Shown piece by piece: positions 8,411 through 14,965 of a DNA stretch of 64,000 nt (position 1 is the stretch's first letter; the number at the start of each line of letters is the position of its first letter). The stretch spans positions 2,916,185-2,980,184 of the forward strand of contig NZ_VCBL01000001.1 of the NCBI RefSeq assembly GCF_007896435.1. The letters are read 5' to 3'. The position numbers were made by a program, and so were the translations under genes. A model generated the notes under the pieces. The model ran no database searches. It had not been told where the DNA came from and worked only from the letters and a program-made list of their open reading frames with translations. This DNA comes from Rummeliibacillus suwonensis. GTDB lineage: Bacteria > Bacillota > Bacilli > Bacillales_A > Planococcaceae.

Positions 8411-8452
8411 AAAAAAAGGCCTCCCATCAGTTCAGGTAAACTAATGAAAGGC
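8411..8452 (-). terminator. Terminator upstream of hypA, minus strand
   Basis: On the minus strand GCCTTTCATTAGTT pairs with AACTGATGGGAGGC (a few mismatches) and is followed by TTTTTTT. It lies 170 bases upstream of hypA. The dus gene already has its own terminator at 8872, so this one either ends an unannotated minus-strand RNA arising in 8456-8865 or belongs to a leader of the hyp operon. Confidence 0.65.
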
Positions 8453-8455
8453 ATT

Positions 8456-8865
8456 TAAATGTAATTCCATTTTATCTTTTTCAAAATATGACCTTTTCCA
8501 AAGGATCGGCTCTTTGCTCACTGTTACATCTTTTAATTATTTTTTTCTTACCAGTAGTGAACAGCACTCTTCACGGCTAGAGCGAGCCGAATTGATTTAC
8601 TGTTATTTTAATCTATTTGAAATAACGCTAAATCACTTCACGTTTTTATTGACATCACTTTTACTACCGGCATCTTTCGGAATCCTCTAATATGCCACAG
8701 TTCTTTTTCAAACACCCGAGGGCATTTCCTACAAATTGGAAGTAATTTCCCACAGATTGCGAATTTGTAAGTTGGCTATTTTATTTATGGATCGCAAATT
8801 GCCAATCGTTAGGTTGAGGATGGAGCTCTCTCCAGAAAATTTAACATTATTTTTACTAACGACTG
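8456..8865. other. 410-bp intergenic region between two terminators
   Basis: No open frame with protein-like content was found on either strand. Some related words occur twice (gattgcgaatttg and cgcaaattgccaatcg). The region is bounded on the left by a minus-strand terminator and on the right by a bidirectional one, so a small minus-strand RNA is possible but not shown. Confidence 0.3.
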
Positions 8866-8871
8866 CTAACT

Positions 8872-8917
8872 AAAAAAGCACAAGAATGTCGTCGCAACAA
8901 CATTTTTGTGCTTTTTA
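8872..8917. terminator. Bidirectional terminator after dus
   Basis: AAAAAGCACAAgAATGT (8873-8889) pairs with ACATTttTGTGCTTTTT (8900-8916), giving a long stem with T-runs on both strands. It sits 70 bases downstream of the dus stop codon. Confidence 0.9.
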
Positions 8918-8986
8918 TGTTTATTGTAATTCCAACCATGCCACACATGAGTTGATATGATTCATTTTCCCTCTAACTTTTAAGCA

Positions 8987-9982
8987 TTACCTCATTTCAC
9001 TGTCTCCGTCCCATCCACATTCAAAATGATCGAGTAATTGACGCACTTCATCCGTTGACTTTGTGTTCATCAATTGATTTCTTAATGTACTTGCCCTAGG
9101 AAATTCTTTGACATATATTTTGAAAAAACGATGAAGTCCAGTGATTGGACGTGGCAGTTCTTCTAAATAGTTGTCATGAAGATCAAGGTGCAATCTTAGA
9201 AGATCGAGATATTCCATACTACTATGCTCTTTTGGCTCTTTTTCAAAGGCAAACGGATTTTTAAAAATTCCGCGCCCAATCATAACTCCATCTACACCAT
9301 ATTGACGAACAAGCTTCAGTCCTGTTTCACGATCGGGAATATCTCCGTTGATGGTTAGTAGCGTATTGGGTGCCACACGATCACGTAATCTCTTGATTTC
9401 TGGAATCAGCTCCCAGTGCGCCTCTACTTGGCTCATTTCCTTTCTTGTACGTAAATGAATAGAAAGATTCGCGATGTCCTGTTTTAAAATATGCGTTAGC
9501 CACTCCTCCCACTCATTTACATCCTTATAGCCAAGTCGTGTTTTCACGCTGACAGGCAGTCCACCCGCTTTTGCTGCTTCAATAAGTTCTGCCGCAACGT
9601 CCGGACGCAGAATAAGGCCACTGCCTTTCCCTCTCGATACCACATTTGGTACGGGACAGCCCATATTAATATCGATGCCTTTAAATCCTAGCTCTTTCAT
9701 CCCAATACTCATTTGTCGAAAATATTCGGGCTTATCCCCCCAGATATGTGCCACCATCGGCTGTTCATCTTCTGTAAACAACAAACGACCACGAACACTG
9801 ATCTTTCCCTCAGGATGACAATAGCTATCCGTGTTTGTAAACTCTGTAAAAAATACATCCGGTCTACCTGCTTTACTTACTACATGGCGAAAAACAACAT
9901 CCGTCACATCTTCCATTGGCGCAAGTACAAAAAATGGCCGTGGTAAATCACGCCAAAAATTATCAATCATTTTCAAACTCAA
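8987..9982 (-). CDS. dus: tRNA-dihydrouridine synthase
   Basis: 331 residues if the TTG at 9982 is used. The ATG four codons later (9970) is as likely, since AGAGGA lies about 13 bases before it but only two before the TTG. The enzyme reduces uridine to dihydrouridine in tRNA D-loops using FMN and NADPH. Visible features are the FMN-barrel start [11 protein letters not shown], the catalytic Cys109 in [16 protein letters not shown] and the phosphate-binding [13 protein letters not shown]. It appears monocistronic, with a terminator after it and none of the neighbouring genes coupled. Assignment to DusB or another bacterial class is not certain. Confidence 0.93.
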   Translation of the reverse strand: MSLKMIDNFWRDLPRPFFVLAPMEDVTDVVFRHVVSKAGRPDVFFTEFTNTDSYCHPEGKISVRGRLLFTEDEQPMVAHIWGDKPEYFRQMSIGMKELGFKGIDINMGCPVPNVVSRGKGSGLILRPDVAAELIEAAKAGGLPVSVKTRLGYKDVNEWEEWLTHILKQDIANLSIHLRTRKEMSQVEAHWELIPEIKRLRDRVAPNTLLTINGDIPDRETGLKLVRQYGVDGVMIGRGIFKNPFAFEKEPKEHSSMEYLDLLRLHLDLHDNYLEELPRPITGLHRFFKIYVKEFPRASTLRNQLMNTKSTDEVRQLLDHFECGWDGDSEMR

Positions 9983-10173
9983 ATCCTCTCATATGGATAC
10001 AACTTCATACTCTCGATTAAAAAATATAAAGCCGAATATATCACTTTTTTTACACTTATAGCACATTTAGCAACTGTTCATCATACAACAATTACATTTA
10101 GCTATTTATAATTTATGAAAATCGGTCATGTTTATTTTAACGAAAATCGATCCTAAATGGTATTTTTATAAAC

Positions 10174-10220
10174 AAAAAAGCAGATGGAATAGATTTTTCA
10201 CTATTTCACCTACTTTTTTA
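10174..10220. terminator. Hairpin with T-run between dus and metY
   Basis: GCAGATGGAATAG (10180-10192) pairs with CTATTTCACCTAC (10201-10213) with two mismatches, flanked by AAAAAA and TTTTTT. It lies in the 338-base gap 9983-10321, which holds otherwise only AT-rich sequence and the stronger hairpin next to metY. Confidence 0.5.
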
Positions 10221-10244
10221 TTATTATGTATTCTGCTACAACAC

Positions 10245-10297
10245 AAAAAATAGTAATACTTTATTCTGTACTTCCAAAATAAAGCATTACTATTTTT
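10245..10297. terminator. Terminator of metY, bidirectional
   Basis: AAAAATAGTAATaCTTTATT pairs with AATAAAGcATTACTATTTTT. The stem is about 20 bp with A/T tails on both sides, 24 bases downstream of the metY stop. Confidence 0.85.
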
Positions 10298-10321
10298 AAT
10301 CGAATATTCTAACTAATACTA

Positions 10322-11608
10322 TTACGCTTTCGCAAGTGCTTGCTCTAAATCCCAAATGATATCATCAATATTTTCTACCCCAATAGATAAACGGATCAAG
10401 TCAGGAGTAATTCCTGCCTCTAATTGAGCTTCAGGTGATAATTCAGCATGTGTTGTACTAGCTGGATGAATGACTAATGATTTAGAATCTCCTACATTAG
10501 CAAGTAGAGAGAACAATTTTACGTTGTTAATGAAACGTTTTCCTGCCTCTACTCCACCCTCAATTCCAAATGTGAAAATAGAGCCAACACCCTTCGGTAG
10601 ATATTTATTTGCTAATTTTTTATATTTGCTATCTTCAAGTTCAGGATAATTAACCCAAGTAACTTTTGGATGTTTGACTAAGAAATCCACTACTTTACGT
10701 GCATTTTCAACATGACGTTCTACTCGCAATGATAGAGATTCTAGCCCTTGAAGAAGGTAGAAAGCATTTTGTGGACTAAGAGTCGCTCCTGTATTTCGAA
10801 GTAATTGTACTCGTGCTTTAAGCGCATAAGCAACTTCGCCAAGATCAGCATACACTAAGCCGTTATAGCTTTCATCAGGTGTAGTGAAATCAGGGAATTT
10901 ACCACTTGCACGCCAGTCAAATTTACCACCGTCGACAAGTACTCCACCTAAGGTCGTTCCGTGTCCTCCGATGAATTTAGTCGCAGAATGGACCACTACA
11001 TCTGCACCAAATTCAAATGGGCGAATCAAATATGGTGTTGCAAATGTATTATCGATAATCAACGGAATCTTATTTTCATGTGCAATATTCGCTACCGCTT
11101 CTATATCAAGCACATTGATTTTCGGATTTCCAAGTGTTTCACCATAAAGAGCTTTTGTATTATCATCAATCGCTTTTCGGAAGTTTTCCGGATCATCTGG
11201 ATCAACAAATTTAACTGTAATCCCAATTTTCGCTAAAGTAACATGGAATAATTCATATGTACCACCATATAATGTGCTGGCTGCAACGATATTATCTCCA
11301 GCATTCGCAACGTTTAAGATGGAGTAAAGAATGGCTGATGCACCTGAAGCTGTTGCTAGTGCTGCAGTTCCTCCTTCTAGTTCTGCGATACGTTTTTCAA
11401 ACACATCTTGCGTTGGATTCATAATACGTCCATACACATTACCTGGTTTCTTAAGTTGGAAGAAATCAGCCGCTTCATCCGCATCTTTAAACACATAAGA
11501 GGTTGTTTGATAAATAGGTACAGCACGTGAACCTGTTGTAGGATCTGGTACTTGTCCTGCATGTACTTGCAATGTTTCAAAACTGAATTTTCTTACTTCT
11601 TCGCTCAT
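10322..11608 (-). CDS. metY: O-acetylhomoserine sulfhydrylase / homocysteine synthase
   Basis: 428 residues, usual for this member of the Cys/Met-metabolism PLP enzymes. It makes homocysteine from O-acetyl-L-homoserine and sulfide in methionine synthesis. The PLP lysine is Lys211 in [13 protein letters not shown]. Other family marks are [12 protein letters not shown] near the N-terminus, [10 protein letters not shown], the substrate-phosphate loop around ASGASAIL and the C-terminal RLSIGVE. It is preceded by a complete SAM-I riboswitch, terminator and promoter, so it should be expressed when S-adenosylmethionine is low. No neighbour is cotranscribed. Confidence 0.95.
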   Translation of the reverse strand: MSEEVRKFSFETLQVHAGQVPDPTTGSRAVPIYQTTSYVFKDADEAADFFQLKKPGNVYGRIMNPTQDVFEKRIAELEGGTAALATASGASAILYSILNVANAGDNIVAASTLYGGTYELFHVTLAKIGITVKFVDPDDPENFRKAIDDNTKALYGETLGNPKINVLDIEAVANIAHENKIPLIIDNTFATPYLIRPFEFGADVVVHSATKFIGGHGTTLGGVLVDGGKFDWRASGKFPDFTTPDESYNGLVYADLGEVAYALKARVQLLRNTGATLSPQNAFYLLQGLESLSLRVERHVENARKVVDFLVKHPKVTWVNYPELEDSKYKKLANKYLPKGVGSIFTFGIEGGVEAGKRFINNVKLFSLLANVGDSKSLVIHPASTTHAELSPEAQLEAGITPDLIRLSIGVENIDDIIWDLEQALAKA

Positions 11609-11670
11609 TAAAATCGCTCCTCTTCAATCAATTAAATTTGGATTAAATAGAATCTTATTTTGAGGAAACT

Positions 11671-11707
11671 AAAAAGCCTCTTTCTTAAAAGATAAGAAAA
11701 AGGCTTT
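11671..11707 (-). terminator. Expression-platform terminator of the SAM-I riboswitch
   Basis: On the minus strand AAAGCCTTTTTCTTA pairs with TTAAGAAAGAGGCTTTTT, ending in a T-run 60 bases before metY. It directly follows the aptamer at 11724-11832 and would form when SAM is bound. Confidence 0.9.
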
Positions 11708-11723
11708 ACCGCTCGGCTTCACT

Positions 11724-11832
11724 TTCTTATCTCTCAGACTTTTAATCTGTGGGAATTAACACCATACACGTTGAATCTGTGCTGGTTGTCGGGTTTCATC
11801 GGGCCTATCCCTCCACCACTCTTGATAAGATT
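11724..11832 (-). ncRNA. SAM-I (S-box) riboswitch
   Basis: The minus strand carries the S-box core in order: P1 strand TCTTATC, AAGAGtGGtGGAGGGA, ccCGATGAAACCCGgCAACC, the P3/P4 segments, then CTGAGAGATAAGA closing P1. The GATGAAACC kink-turn/core string is diagnostic. A terminator follows and metY is the regulated gene. Ligand SAM is known for the class; binding by this copy is inferred. Confidence 0.95.
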
Positions 11833-11847
11833 TATTTAATTGACTTC

Positions 11848-11876
11848 ATATTACCATCAAAAAAAGCCTATGTCAA
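11848..11876 (-). promoter_or_regulatory. Sigma-A promoter of metY
   Basis: TTGACA (11871-11876) and TAATAT (11848-11853) on the minus strand are 17 bases apart, close to consensus. Transcription would begin just upstream of the SAM-I aptamer. Confidence 0.85.
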
Positions 11877-11917
11877 AGAAAACTTAGTATTTTAGTATGA
11901 TTATATGAATGATTGAT

Positions 11918-12030
11918 AAAGTGAAACTTCCAACTATTGTGGTTTTCTTCTTTCTCACGGCTATTTAGCTGAAACTATTGGGCTTTTACGGGCAGTTGTT
12001 TCCCCCTCCTTTCTCTCTATTTAGAGGAAC
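11918..12030. repeat. Dispersed hairpin repeat family 2, degenerate copy
   Basis: The words aaagtgaaacttcc, ggttttcttc, gggcttttacgggcagttg and cccc..cctttctctc occur in the same order as in the copies at 30178 and (inverted) 25183. The long hairpins of those copies have decayed here. Confidence 0.65.
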
Positions 12031-12251
12031 TATTCACCCGTATAATGGAGAAATTATAAAAAATAAGATTTTCTTATTTCTTATATAATTTCCAAATGAT
12101 TAAACGATTCCCCTTAATTTTCTTTCCTACTTTTAGACAACGTTTTGCTTCTCCCATTGTTCTTAAATCTATTGATGTTCTCTCTAACATTCAATTCATA
12201 TTTTCTTCTTATCAGACATACCTTACAATTTACCTGTTCCTTTTGATATAT

Positions 12252-12578
12252 TTATATATCTGTTTCATCAAGCTGTTTCTTAACATCACGACCACTGTAT
12301 ATAATACGGATAATATAAACAGTATTCTCCTGTTCCTTTGGCAAATAGAATACCAGATAGTTGTTCACAGAAAAGAAACGCAGTCCTTTGCTGTGCCACG
12401 GTTCGTCCTCATAAAGTTTGAAACGCATTGGCATACCATCTAACTTACGAATTTCTCTCATAATTTTCTGAACCTGACCCGTTGCGATATCCGGAACAAG
12501 GAGATTGTATGCGATATACACATATACATTCCTTAAATCTCTGCGAGCCGTCTCGGTGTATTGAATTTTAAAACTCAT
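12252..12578 (-). CDS. RelE/ParE-superfamily toxin
   Basis: 108 residues of the RelE/ParE (plasmid stabilisation) fold: YTETARRDLRNVYVYIAYNL at the start, then FKLYEDEPWHSKGLRFFSVN and the conserved tail YIIRIIYSGRDVKKQL. RelE-type toxins cut mRNA on the ribosome and ParE-type toxins poison gyrase; the branch cannot be chosen by eye. The start overlaps the antitoxin stop (ATGA), so the pair is translationally coupled. Intact, unlike the paralogue at 18442. Confidence 0.88.
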   Translation of the reverse strand: MSFKIQYTETARRDLRNVYVYIAYNLLVPDIATGQVQKIMREIRKLDGMPMRFKLYEDEPWHSKGLRFFSVNNYLVFYLPKEQENTVYIIRIIYSGRDVKKQLDETDI

Positions 12579-12880
12579 ACACCATAATCCTTTCGCATTT
12601 CTGCTTCGATTTCATCAGCTGAATAAACTCTGCCATTTTCTATATCGGCCATTCCTTTATTTATTTCCGCATTGAATTGTTCTTTTGTCAGAGAACCATA
12701 AGCCAGCGGTGCTTCTGATGGAAGTTTCACTTCAAAAGGAATTCCTCTTTGTAAAACGACCTGTCTTAAAAACATGCCGACTGCATTTGACATAGGTATG
12801 CCGAGCTGATTGAGGACGGCCTCAGCCTGCTCCTTTACTTCTGGTTCAACTCGTGCAAATACATTTGATGTTCTTGCCAT
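12575..12880 (-). CDS. RelB/DinJ-family antitoxin
   Basis: 101 residues. The N-terminal ribbon-helix-helix reads RTSNVFARVEPEVKEQAEAV, followed by LGIPMSNAVGMFLRQVVLQR and GIPFEVKLP, the standard RelB/DinJ layout. The tail ADEIEAEMRKDYGV should wrap the toxin. The start has AGGAGG eight bases upstream. An inverted repeat at 12903-12921 is a likely autoregulatory operator. It neutralises the toxin encoded immediately downstream. Confidence 0.9.
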   Translation of the reverse strand: MARTSNVFARVEPEVKEQAEAVLNQLGIPMSNAVGMFLRQVVLQRGIPFEVKLPSEAPLAYGSLTKEQFNAEINKGMADIENGRVYSADEIEAEMRKDYGV

Positions 12881-12902
12881 AATAATCGCCTCCTGACACT
12901 AT

Positions 12903-12921
12903 CGTATGCGTTTAGCATGCG
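12903..12921. promoter_or_regulatory. Candidate operator of the toxin-antitoxin operon
   Basis: CGTATGC-gttta-GCATGCG is a 7-bp inverted repeat with one mismatch, 22 bases before the antitoxin start. Ribbon-helix-helix antitoxins usually repress at such sites. Confidence 0.5.
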
Positions 12922-12971
12922 AATTGCAATCATATAAAATATTATTATTATAAATTTACAATTCAGGATAC

Positions 12972-13004
12972 AAAAAGCATCCCACCTAAGTAAGCAGGAT
13001 GCCC
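12972..13004 (-). terminator. Terminator, minus strand
   Basis: GCATCC and GGATGC pair, and on the minus strand the stem is followed by TTTTT. It separates the broken gene at 13156 from the toxin-antitoxin operon. Confidence 0.6.
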
Positions 13005-13137
13005 TCATGGCAATTTTGTTATTTCTTTAGTAAGCCCAAATTATAAAAATAAGCACTCCTTCATGGTACGCACGACGAATAACATCTTTTTAACAAAAGT
13101 CCCAAGCATCTACACAATTTAAGTCTTAATTTATCAG

Positions 13138-13211
13138 ACGTGTTGATTATCCAATTTAATCCATAAAAATAGGGTGATTCGTTGATTTCCGCTCCGACTT
13201 GCTCGCTTTCC
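13138..13211. repeat. MITE-like family 1, fragment E
   Basis: About 74 bases match the left end of the family (acgtgttgattatccaattt, then gatttccgctccgacttgct). The right part is missing, and the fragment abuts and ends the open reading frame of the broken gene at 13156. Confidence 0.75.
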
Positions 13212-13675
13212 AATAATTATCTTTAGCTTTTTTTATATATGAAACTGTTTGAAAATAATTATTAGGCATTACATTTATTTTTGCTTGTTCATTCACCTTG
13301 GCAGTTTCTTGCATAATTCTAATTAACTCTATCTCAATCTTTTCTAAAATTAATATTTGATTGAAATGATTTTGAATGCTCTTTTTCTCTTCTTTCTCTG
13401 CCATGTAATGATTTTCAATTTCTTTTTCTTTTCGAAATAATTCTTGTTGTTTTTCAATTTGAATTTTTGCGACCTTATTAGCTATACCACCAGTTATCCC
13501 TGCTCCTAACAACGCTCCCATAAATGTTGAAAAAGTGCCTATTAAATTATAGTCAAAAATAGATTCAAATTTAAAAATCGAGTTAACTATTCCTAGAATT
13601 AAAGATATGATTATTAGAACTAAAGTGAAAACAATTACTATTAAAAACTCGTCTATCAGTATTTACTTCCTTCAA
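13156..13675 (-). pseudogene. Membrane-anchored coiled-coil protein, frameshifted and truncated
   Basis: A TTG at 13675 with GGGGAG about nine bases upstream starts MKEVNTDRRVF. After a frameshift near the T-run at 13650 the next frame continues LIVIVFTLVLIIISLILGIV, a clear membrane helix, then a second hydrophobic stretch (FMGALLGAGITGGIA) and a Lys/Glu-rich coiled coil (KIQIEKQQELFRKEKEIEN). The last 18 codons (SERKSTNHPIFMD) come from the repeat fragment at 13138-13211, which replaced the original C-terminus. The family is not recognised. The intact part could still be made from the internal ATG at 13521, but without the first membrane helix. Confidence 0.6.
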
Positions 13676-13931
13676 AACTTCTTCTCCCCTTCTTTAACTA
13701 ATTAAAATAGAATACGACTTTTTGACTACATTATATCTAACATTAGGATATTTCGCTCAATTATTTCTAATTTTCTCTTGGATAAATAAAAAAGGAGCAC
13801 CAAATAAACGCGATTACCACGTAAATTCAGTGCCCTAGGTTGTTCTGATTGGCTTATTAAGTTAAGAATATTTTAGCATATTTACTATATTTTTTATAAT
13901 TTTGTTAGTTCATATAACTAAAGGTTTTTAG

Positions 13932-14339
13932 TTAATATTTTTTATTATTGACCATGTAAAGAATTAAATAAACGATGAGCTGAATACAAATTAGAATACC
14001 AATTATTTCAGCTATATTACTCTCGTTGCCAAATATATAAGCTATGGCTATTATTGCTTCTACGGTTAATCCTAATCCAAATGCTTCTGCTCGTGACTTA
14101 GTTGAAATAAATTGATTTCGTTCGTCCTCATTCTTGATAGCAACTTGTTTTGCATAATCTTTATTATTTTTTATTCTAATTCCTTGATATAGTCTTACTA
14201 ATGCTACACCTAAAAAACCGGATCCTAAACTTAGCAACAAATCATTTGATGATCCTTTCATAAAATATATTACTACTACAAGTATACCTATTAGAAAAAC
14301 GATGCTATTCCAAATTAAATTGATCCCTGATTTTTTCAT
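13932..14339 (-). CDS. Four-helix membrane protein paired with an XRE regulator
   Basis: 135 residues with four predicted membrane segments: IVFLIGILVVVIYFM, LLLSLGSGFLGVALV, AFGLGLTVEAIIAIAYIF and IIGILICIQLIVYLILYMV. The loop after helix 2 is charged. This layout beside a 67-residue XRE protein resembles the DUF2178-type partner genes of small YozG/XRE regulators. It starts 15 bases after the regulator and is cotranscribed. Function unknown. The family assignment comes from topology and context, not from a recognised motif. Confidence 0.75.
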   Translation of the reverse strand: MKKSGINLIWNSIVFLIGILVVVIYFMKGSSNDLLLSLGSGFLGVALVRLYQGIRIKNNKDYAKQVAIKNEDERNQFISTKSRAEAFGLGLTVEAIIAIAYIFGNESNIAEIIGILICIQLIVYLILYMVNNKKY

Positions 14340-14353
14340 AATTATGTCCCCTT

Positions 14354-14557
14354 TTAATTAGATTCTTCTTCAAAAACAAAGACCTCTTCGATGGTTTTAT
14401 TGAATAACTTTGAAATTTGGTACGCTAAAAGAATGGAAGGATTATATTTTCCTCTTTCTAAAGAAATAATTGTTTGCCTAGATACTTTAAGTAAATCTGC
14501 TAATTCCTTTTGTGTCATACTATGTTTTTTTCTAAGTTGAGATATATTATTTTTCAT
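14354..14557 (-). CDS. Small XRE-family transcriptional regulator
   Basis: 67 residues, almost entirely one helix-turn-helix: LRKKHSMTQKELADLLKVSR (helices 1-2) then QTIISLERGKYNPSILLAYQ (recognition helix onward) and the FNKTIEEVF end typical of YozG-like regulators. The start has AAGGAGGTACCTA directly upstream. Two GTAAA-nn-TTTAC palindromes flank its promoter, so autoregulation is likely. It forms an operon with the downstream membrane protein. Confidence 0.9.
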   Translation of the reverse strand: MKNNISQLRKKHSMTQKELADLLKVSRQTIISLERGKYNPSILLAYQISKLFNKTIEEVFVFEEESN

Positions 14558-14576
14558 TAGGTACCTCCTTCAAAAA

Positions 14577-14635
14577 GTAAAGTTAACTTTACATTAATCA
14601 TACCATTTGTGCTTAGAACGTCAAGTAAACTTTAC
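14577..14635 (-). promoter_or_regulatory. XRE promoter with two palindromic operators
   Basis: On the minus strand TTGACG and TATGAT are 16 bases apart. A perfect 16-bp palindrome GTAAAGTTAACTTTAC (14577-14592) lies just after the -10. A second site, GTAAAGTTTAC on the minus strand (14625-14635), lies just before the -35. Both share GTAAA/TTTAC arms, so the regulator probably binds both and occludes polymerase. Confidence 0.75.
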
Positions 14636-14800
14636 CTTTTATATACCAAAATCCCTGCTTATAAGTAATCGCCCCAATAGTAGGATCACCATTTTGCCAA
14701 TTAATCACCTATATACCGTATCCAGTTGGAGGAGTATTTACTGGATGAATCTTTTCATTGAAAATTATTTCGGTACCTGGCAAAAGCACTCTGCAAAAGT
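14613..14800 (-). pseudogene. 3' remnant of an unknown gene, one in-frame stop
   Basis: One minus-strand frame reads VLLPGTEIIFNEKIHPVN, TPPTGYGI, a TAG, then VINWQNGDPTIGAITY and KQGFWYIKGKVYLTF to a stop at 14613-14615. It looks like protein throughout apart from the TAG. No start is visible upstream. The stop codon abuts the -35 of the XRE promoter. Family not recognised. Confidence 0.4.
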
Positions 14801-14824
14801 GAAATATAAGAGACTAAAAATACG

Positions 14825-14935
14825 AAAGTTTTAGATAATGGGGATGTTCCTTTTACTGAATTCGATTTTGAAGTAGATGATGTATTAAAGGTTGATCAAT
14901 CAAGTAAGCAAACAAAAAAGCAACTCCAAAGTTAA
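14825..14935 (+). pseudogene. 3' remnant of a plus-strand gene
   Basis: The plus frame TKVLDNGDVPFTEFDFEV then DDVLKVDQSSKQTKKQLQS ends at a stop inside the terminator stem at 14914-14964. It lacks a start; the sequence just upstream continues only in another frame. It is acidic and protein-like, but short and unassigned. Confidence 0.3.
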
Positions 14936-14964
14936 CTTTTCTTGTTAATTTTGGAGTTGCTTTG
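14914..14964. terminator. Bidirectional terminator
   Basis: AAAGCAACTCCAAAgTTAAC (14917-14936) pairs with GTTAATTTTGGAGTTGCTTT (14944-14963). It ends the large TPR-GTPase gene on the minus strand and the remnant on the plus strand. Confidence 0.9.
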
Positions 14965-14965
14965 T

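Noticed and set aside
8456..8865. NiCo (czcD-type) or other known metal riboswitch before the hyp operon
   Set aside because: None of the conserved core strings of that class could be found.
12096..12443. 115-codon plus-strand frame
   Set aside because: Half of it is antisense to the RelE-like toxin; no ribosome binding site, Phe/Ile-rich by base composition.
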